The notes beneath the pieces were generated by a model. That model was not told the DNA's origin and searched no databases. It saw only the letters and a list, made by a program, of their open reading frames with translations. A program made the translations under genes and the position numbers. From Bacteroidota bacterium (GTDB taxonomy: Bacteria; Bacteroidota; Bacteroidia; NS11-12g; UBA955), in assembly GCA_947451105.1 (NCBI GenBank), contig CANFXY010000012.1:1-35253 (forward strand): a stretch of 35,253 bases of DNA. The letters are read 5' to 3'. Below, one piece after another: positions 32,982-35,253 of the stretch. Position 1 is the first letter of the stretch, and every line of letters starts with the position of its first letter.

Positions 32982-35057
32982 ATGATCAACTGGCATAGTA
33001 TACCATTTGCCAGGTTATTGATTCCGTTCACCATTGGTATAGTCGTTTACAATTGTTCACCGGGAACTCTACCCTTCGCATTCGTGCTAATTATATTGGC
33101 ATGCGCTTATTTATTGTTTGAAAAAACAATTCAAATTCAAGCAAAATTCAAATTCAAAGTTTGGACAGCCACAGCAATCCTTGCACTGTTTATGTCTTTT
33201 GGCGCCGTGAGACAACATTGTATCCAAGCAAATCTATCGAAAAAACATTACAGCAATGTTACAGGAATGCGGTATCTTAAATTCGAGGTTGTTGATGTTT
33301 TGGAGTCTAAAAACAACAAACTTAAAATTGAAGCAGAGGTAATTGATGCGGTTGACTCTTTACTTTTAAAAAACAAACCTCTAGGCAGATTGCTGATTAA
33401 TTTAAAAATCGATAGCGGTGCTATTGCGCCTAAGATTGGCGAAACATATTGGGTGAAAGCCAAATTAACAAAACCAGAGCACAGTGGAAACCCAGGAACA
33501 TTCGATTACCCTAAATATCTGCAACGTAAACAAATATTCCATACCATCAACACATCGCTAGGTCAAATTATAAAGACCAATGATTTCTATTACCACTTTA
33601 GATCAACTGCGTATGAATTAAGGGACCAATGTCTCAATATTATCAAAGCAAATATTCCTAATAAACTGTCATATGGCATATCGGAGGCCCTCCTTTTAGG
33701 ATACAAATCCGACCTAAATGAAGATACTAATCTAATATTTACAAGAACGGGAACCTTGCACATACTTGCCGTGAGTGGCATGCATGCAGGTTTGATTTTT
33801 ACAATTTTAAATTGGGTATTCAGTTTTCTTAAAAAATTTAAACGAGGGAATTTACTCCAAGCAATCATAATTCTTTGTTGTCTTTGGTTTTATGCGTTAA
33901 TGTCTGGATTGTCGGCATCAGTGATTAGAGCTGCTGTGATGTTTAGTTTAATGACTATTGGGAAATTGGTAAATAGGTCTAACAATCCGATAAACACGAT
34001 ATTCTCATCTGCATTTGTTCTTTTGGTCTATGACCCAAATTTCCTATTTGACCCAGGATTTCAATTGTCATACGCTGCTGTCCTTGGCATTGGCTTTTGC
34101 TATTCTAAAATCAGAGTGTTGTATGGCAAAAAACCGAAACTGATTGTTTCAATCTGCGATTTAATTAATGTTAGTATTTGTGCACAATTGTTAACTTTCC
34201 CGATTAGCATTTTCTACTTTAATCAATTCCCAAGTTATTTTTTGGTCACCAATCTCATTGTTATTCCAATTTACACCATAATAATTTTTCTATTAATCGC
34301 TCTACTCCCTTTGAACTTTGTTCCATTTCTATCCTTAATGCTAGGTAAAATTATTGATTTATTAATCTATTATAATGATATTTTCATGCATTTCATGGAC
34401 AGTCTTCCCTATGCTGTGATTAACAATCTTGGGATGGATTATCTTGAACTTGGTTTACTCTATAGCTTTGTTATATTGATGATTTATTGGATTTGCTTCA
34501 AAAACAAAACAACTATATTAGGAATACTTGTCGTTTTTGCAATACTGACACCCTATAAAAATTATACTTTAACAAAGATTCACAACCAAAGATTTATTTG
34601 TTTAATGGGTTTTCGAAATGCCAATATCTTTGTTTGTGTCGATGGAGAAAATTCATTCGTTTATGGAGATTCTTTAAGTTTTACAGAAAAAAGCATAAAA
34701 AATGACTTAAGTAGATTTTTTTTGAAACATAAAATTAAGTCAAAATATATGGTTCAAGAAAAAAAGTCATTTGTTTCAACAAATTTTAGGGCAATTTCAG
34801 GACTTGGTTTTCAATTTTTTGACAGAATTGTGACAATACAAAATACTGCACAATTAAATAGACAAAATAATGTTTTTTGTGTAGTCAGTGGACTAGAAAA
34901 AAACCCACTATCAAAATCAAATTGCAATCCTAGTAATTTGATAATCAGCCATAAAATAAAAGAATCAAAAAAGCACAAAATCGAAAATGAATTATTCAAA
35001 CGATTTGGAAAAAAAATAAATATTTCAACTAGATTCCGAATGATTTATCAATTTTGA
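32982..35057 (+). CDS. comEC: ComEC/Rec2 family DNA-uptake channel
   Basis: 691 aa. An N-terminal DUF4131-type region (about 1-210, beta-rich with three hydrophobic segments) precedes the ComEC channel domain with HILAVSGMHAGLIF, LSASVIRAAVMFS, and FDPGFQLSYAAVLGI, followed by several membrane segments to about residue 525. ComEC transports single-stranded DNA across the inner membrane in natural transformation (established in other phyla). The last 150 residues after ICLMGFRNANIFV do not show the HxHxDH metal site of the metallo-beta-lactamase domain found in longer ComEC proteins. Start at ATG 32982. Confidence 0.9.
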   Translation: MINWHSIPFARLLIPFTIGIVVYNCSPGTLPFAFVLIILACAYLLFEKTIQIQAKFKFKVWTATAILALFMSFGAVRQHCIQANLSKKHYSNVTGMRYLKFEVVDVLESKNNKLKIEAEVIDAVDSLLLKNKPLGRLLINLKIDSGAIAPKIGETYWVKAKLTKPEHSGNPGTFDYPKYLQRKQIFHTINTSLGQIIKTNDFYYHFRSTAYELRDQCLNIIKANIPNKLSYGISEALLLGYKSDLNEDTNLIFTRTGTLHILAVSGMHAGLIFTILNWVFSFLKKFKRGNLLQAIIILCCLWFYALMSGLSASVIRAAVMFSLMTIGKLVNRSNNPINTIFSSAFVLLVYDPNFLFDPGFQLSYAAVLGIGFCYSKIRVLYGKKPKLIVSICDLINVSICAQLLTFPISIFYFNQFPSYFLVTNLIVIPIYTIIIFLLIALLPLNFVPFLSLMLGKIIDLLIYYNDIFMHFMDSLPYAVINNLGMDYLELGLLYSFVILMIYWICFKNKTTILGILVVFAILTPYKNYTLTKIHNQRFICLMGFRNANIFVCVDGENSFVYGDSLSFTEKSIKNDLSRFFLKHKIKSKYMVQEKKSFVSTNFRAISGLGFQFFDRIVTIQNTAQLNRQNNVFCVVSGLEKNPLSKSNCNPSNLIISHKIKESKKHKIENELFKRFGKKINISTRFRMIYQF

Positions 35058-35085
35058 AAATAAATTCAATAAAAAAGAGGACTAT

Positions 35086-35113
35086 TTTTTGAAATTGTTT
35101 GGCATTTCAAAAA
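35086..35113. repeat. perfect 10-bp inverted repeat around a promoter element
   Basis: TTTTTGAAAT (35086-35095) and ATTTCAAAAA (35104-35113) are exact reverse complements with an 8-nt spacer that contains the TTTG -33 element. Could be an operator or part of a terminator for comEC; the lack of a U-run makes an operator more attractive. Confidence 0.5.
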
Positions 35114-35128
35114 TCGTTTCTATATTTG
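35098..35128 (+). promoter_or_regulatory. Bacteroidota-type promoter of the last gene
   Basis: TTTG (35098-35101), exactly 19 nt, then TATATTTG (35121-35128): a complete match to the -33/-7 consensus. The ATG at 35171 would give a leader of about 35-40 nt. Confidence 0.7.
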
Positions 35129-35170
35129 GAGTGTTAAAATAATAAAAAATCAATATAAATTTTATTAATT

Positions 35171-35253
35171 ATGAGAAAAATTTACAAACCACAAAAATTC
35201 CTACGAATAGTCTTCGCACTATTCTGTGCGGGATTCATGAGCTCGGCTTATGC
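35171..35253 (+). CDS. 5' end of a secreted protein gene, cut by window edge
   Basis: The ATG at 35171 opens a frame to the last base (27 full codons). The product begins MRKIYKPQKF and then has a hydrophobic segment (LRIVFALFCAGFMSSAY), a clear signal peptide. Nothing of the mature protein is visible, so no function is given. The strong promoter upstream supports the gene. Confidence 0.75.
   Translation, partial: MRKIYKPQKFLRIVFALFCAGFMSSAY

Noticed and set aside
1-35253. tRNA, CRISPR, insertion sequence, prophage or defence island
   Set aside because: No cloverleaf, no regularly spaced repeats, no transposase or integrase and no nuclease/ATPase defence set were seen; intergenic spaces are short and composition is uniform.

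Overview
This is a gene-dense, AT-rich chromosomal segment of a Bacteroidota bacterium (Flavobacteriia/Chitinophagia-like; I cannot place it more precisely). Evidence for this: a secreted protein with a type IX secretion (T9SS) C-terminal sorting domain, a PorV/PorQ-like barrel, several small families typical of the phylum (DUF4834-, DUF4783- and DUF6787-like), many promoters of the Bacteroidota type (TAnnTTTG, sometimes with TTTG about 19 nt upstream), and A-rich start regions that mostly lack a Shine-Dalgarno sequence. No tRNA, rRNA, CRISPR array, insertion sequence or phage gene was seen. No gene-free stretch exceeds about 140 bases. Almost everything is housekeeping.

Layout. 1-1328: 3' part of rlmD (23S rRNA methyltransferase). 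1329-5493 (-): a TPR/CAP secreted protein and an M1 metallopeptidase lipoprotein. 5631-6383 (+): a secreted DUF4468-like protein. 6392-8034 (-): a small membrane protein, isochorismate synthase (menF) and a hotdog thioesterase (menaquinone branch). 8024-8671 (+): a histidine phosphatase whose start overlaps the thioesterase start. 8663-14277 (-): the complete rod-shape operon mreB-mreC-mreD-mrdA-rodA. 14414-17067 (+): a TetR regulator, an archaemetzincin lipoprotein and a GT-C-type membrane glycosyltransferase in one tight operon. 17064-18158 (-): UDP-GlcNAc 2-epimerase. 18274-19887 (+): adk and obgE, closed by a strong bidirectional terminator. 19959-27916 (-): T9SS cargo, nadC, DUF4783, uvrB, pdxA, pepA (M17), tyrS. 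28028-29823 (+): AcpH-like protein and PorV/PorQ-like barrel. 29912-31495 (+): DUF6787-like protein, Mrp/ApbC and an Nfu domain protein (Fe-S assembly). 31498-32043 (-): thymidine kinase. 32154-35057 (+): a conserved Pro/Glu-rich protein and ComEC. 35171 to the end (+): the start of a secreted protein behind a textbook Bacteroidota promoter.

The most interesting points are: the tetR-archaemetzincin-GT-C operon divergent from the cell-shape operon, with an exact archaemetzincin zinc signature on a predicted lipoprotein; a tyrosyl-tRNA synthetase whose HIGH motif reads GVGN; a terminator-like hairpin whose U-tract runs directly into the nadC start codon; a perfect inverted repeat around the -33 element of the last promoter; and a repeated arrangement in which the -7 box lies only a few bases upstream of the start codon, predicting very short leaders. 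I did not find a convincing new defence or mobile system. Several start codons are corrected here relative to the longest open frame (CAP protein, M1 peptidase, TetR, wecB, adk, tyrS, AcpH-like and PorV-like).
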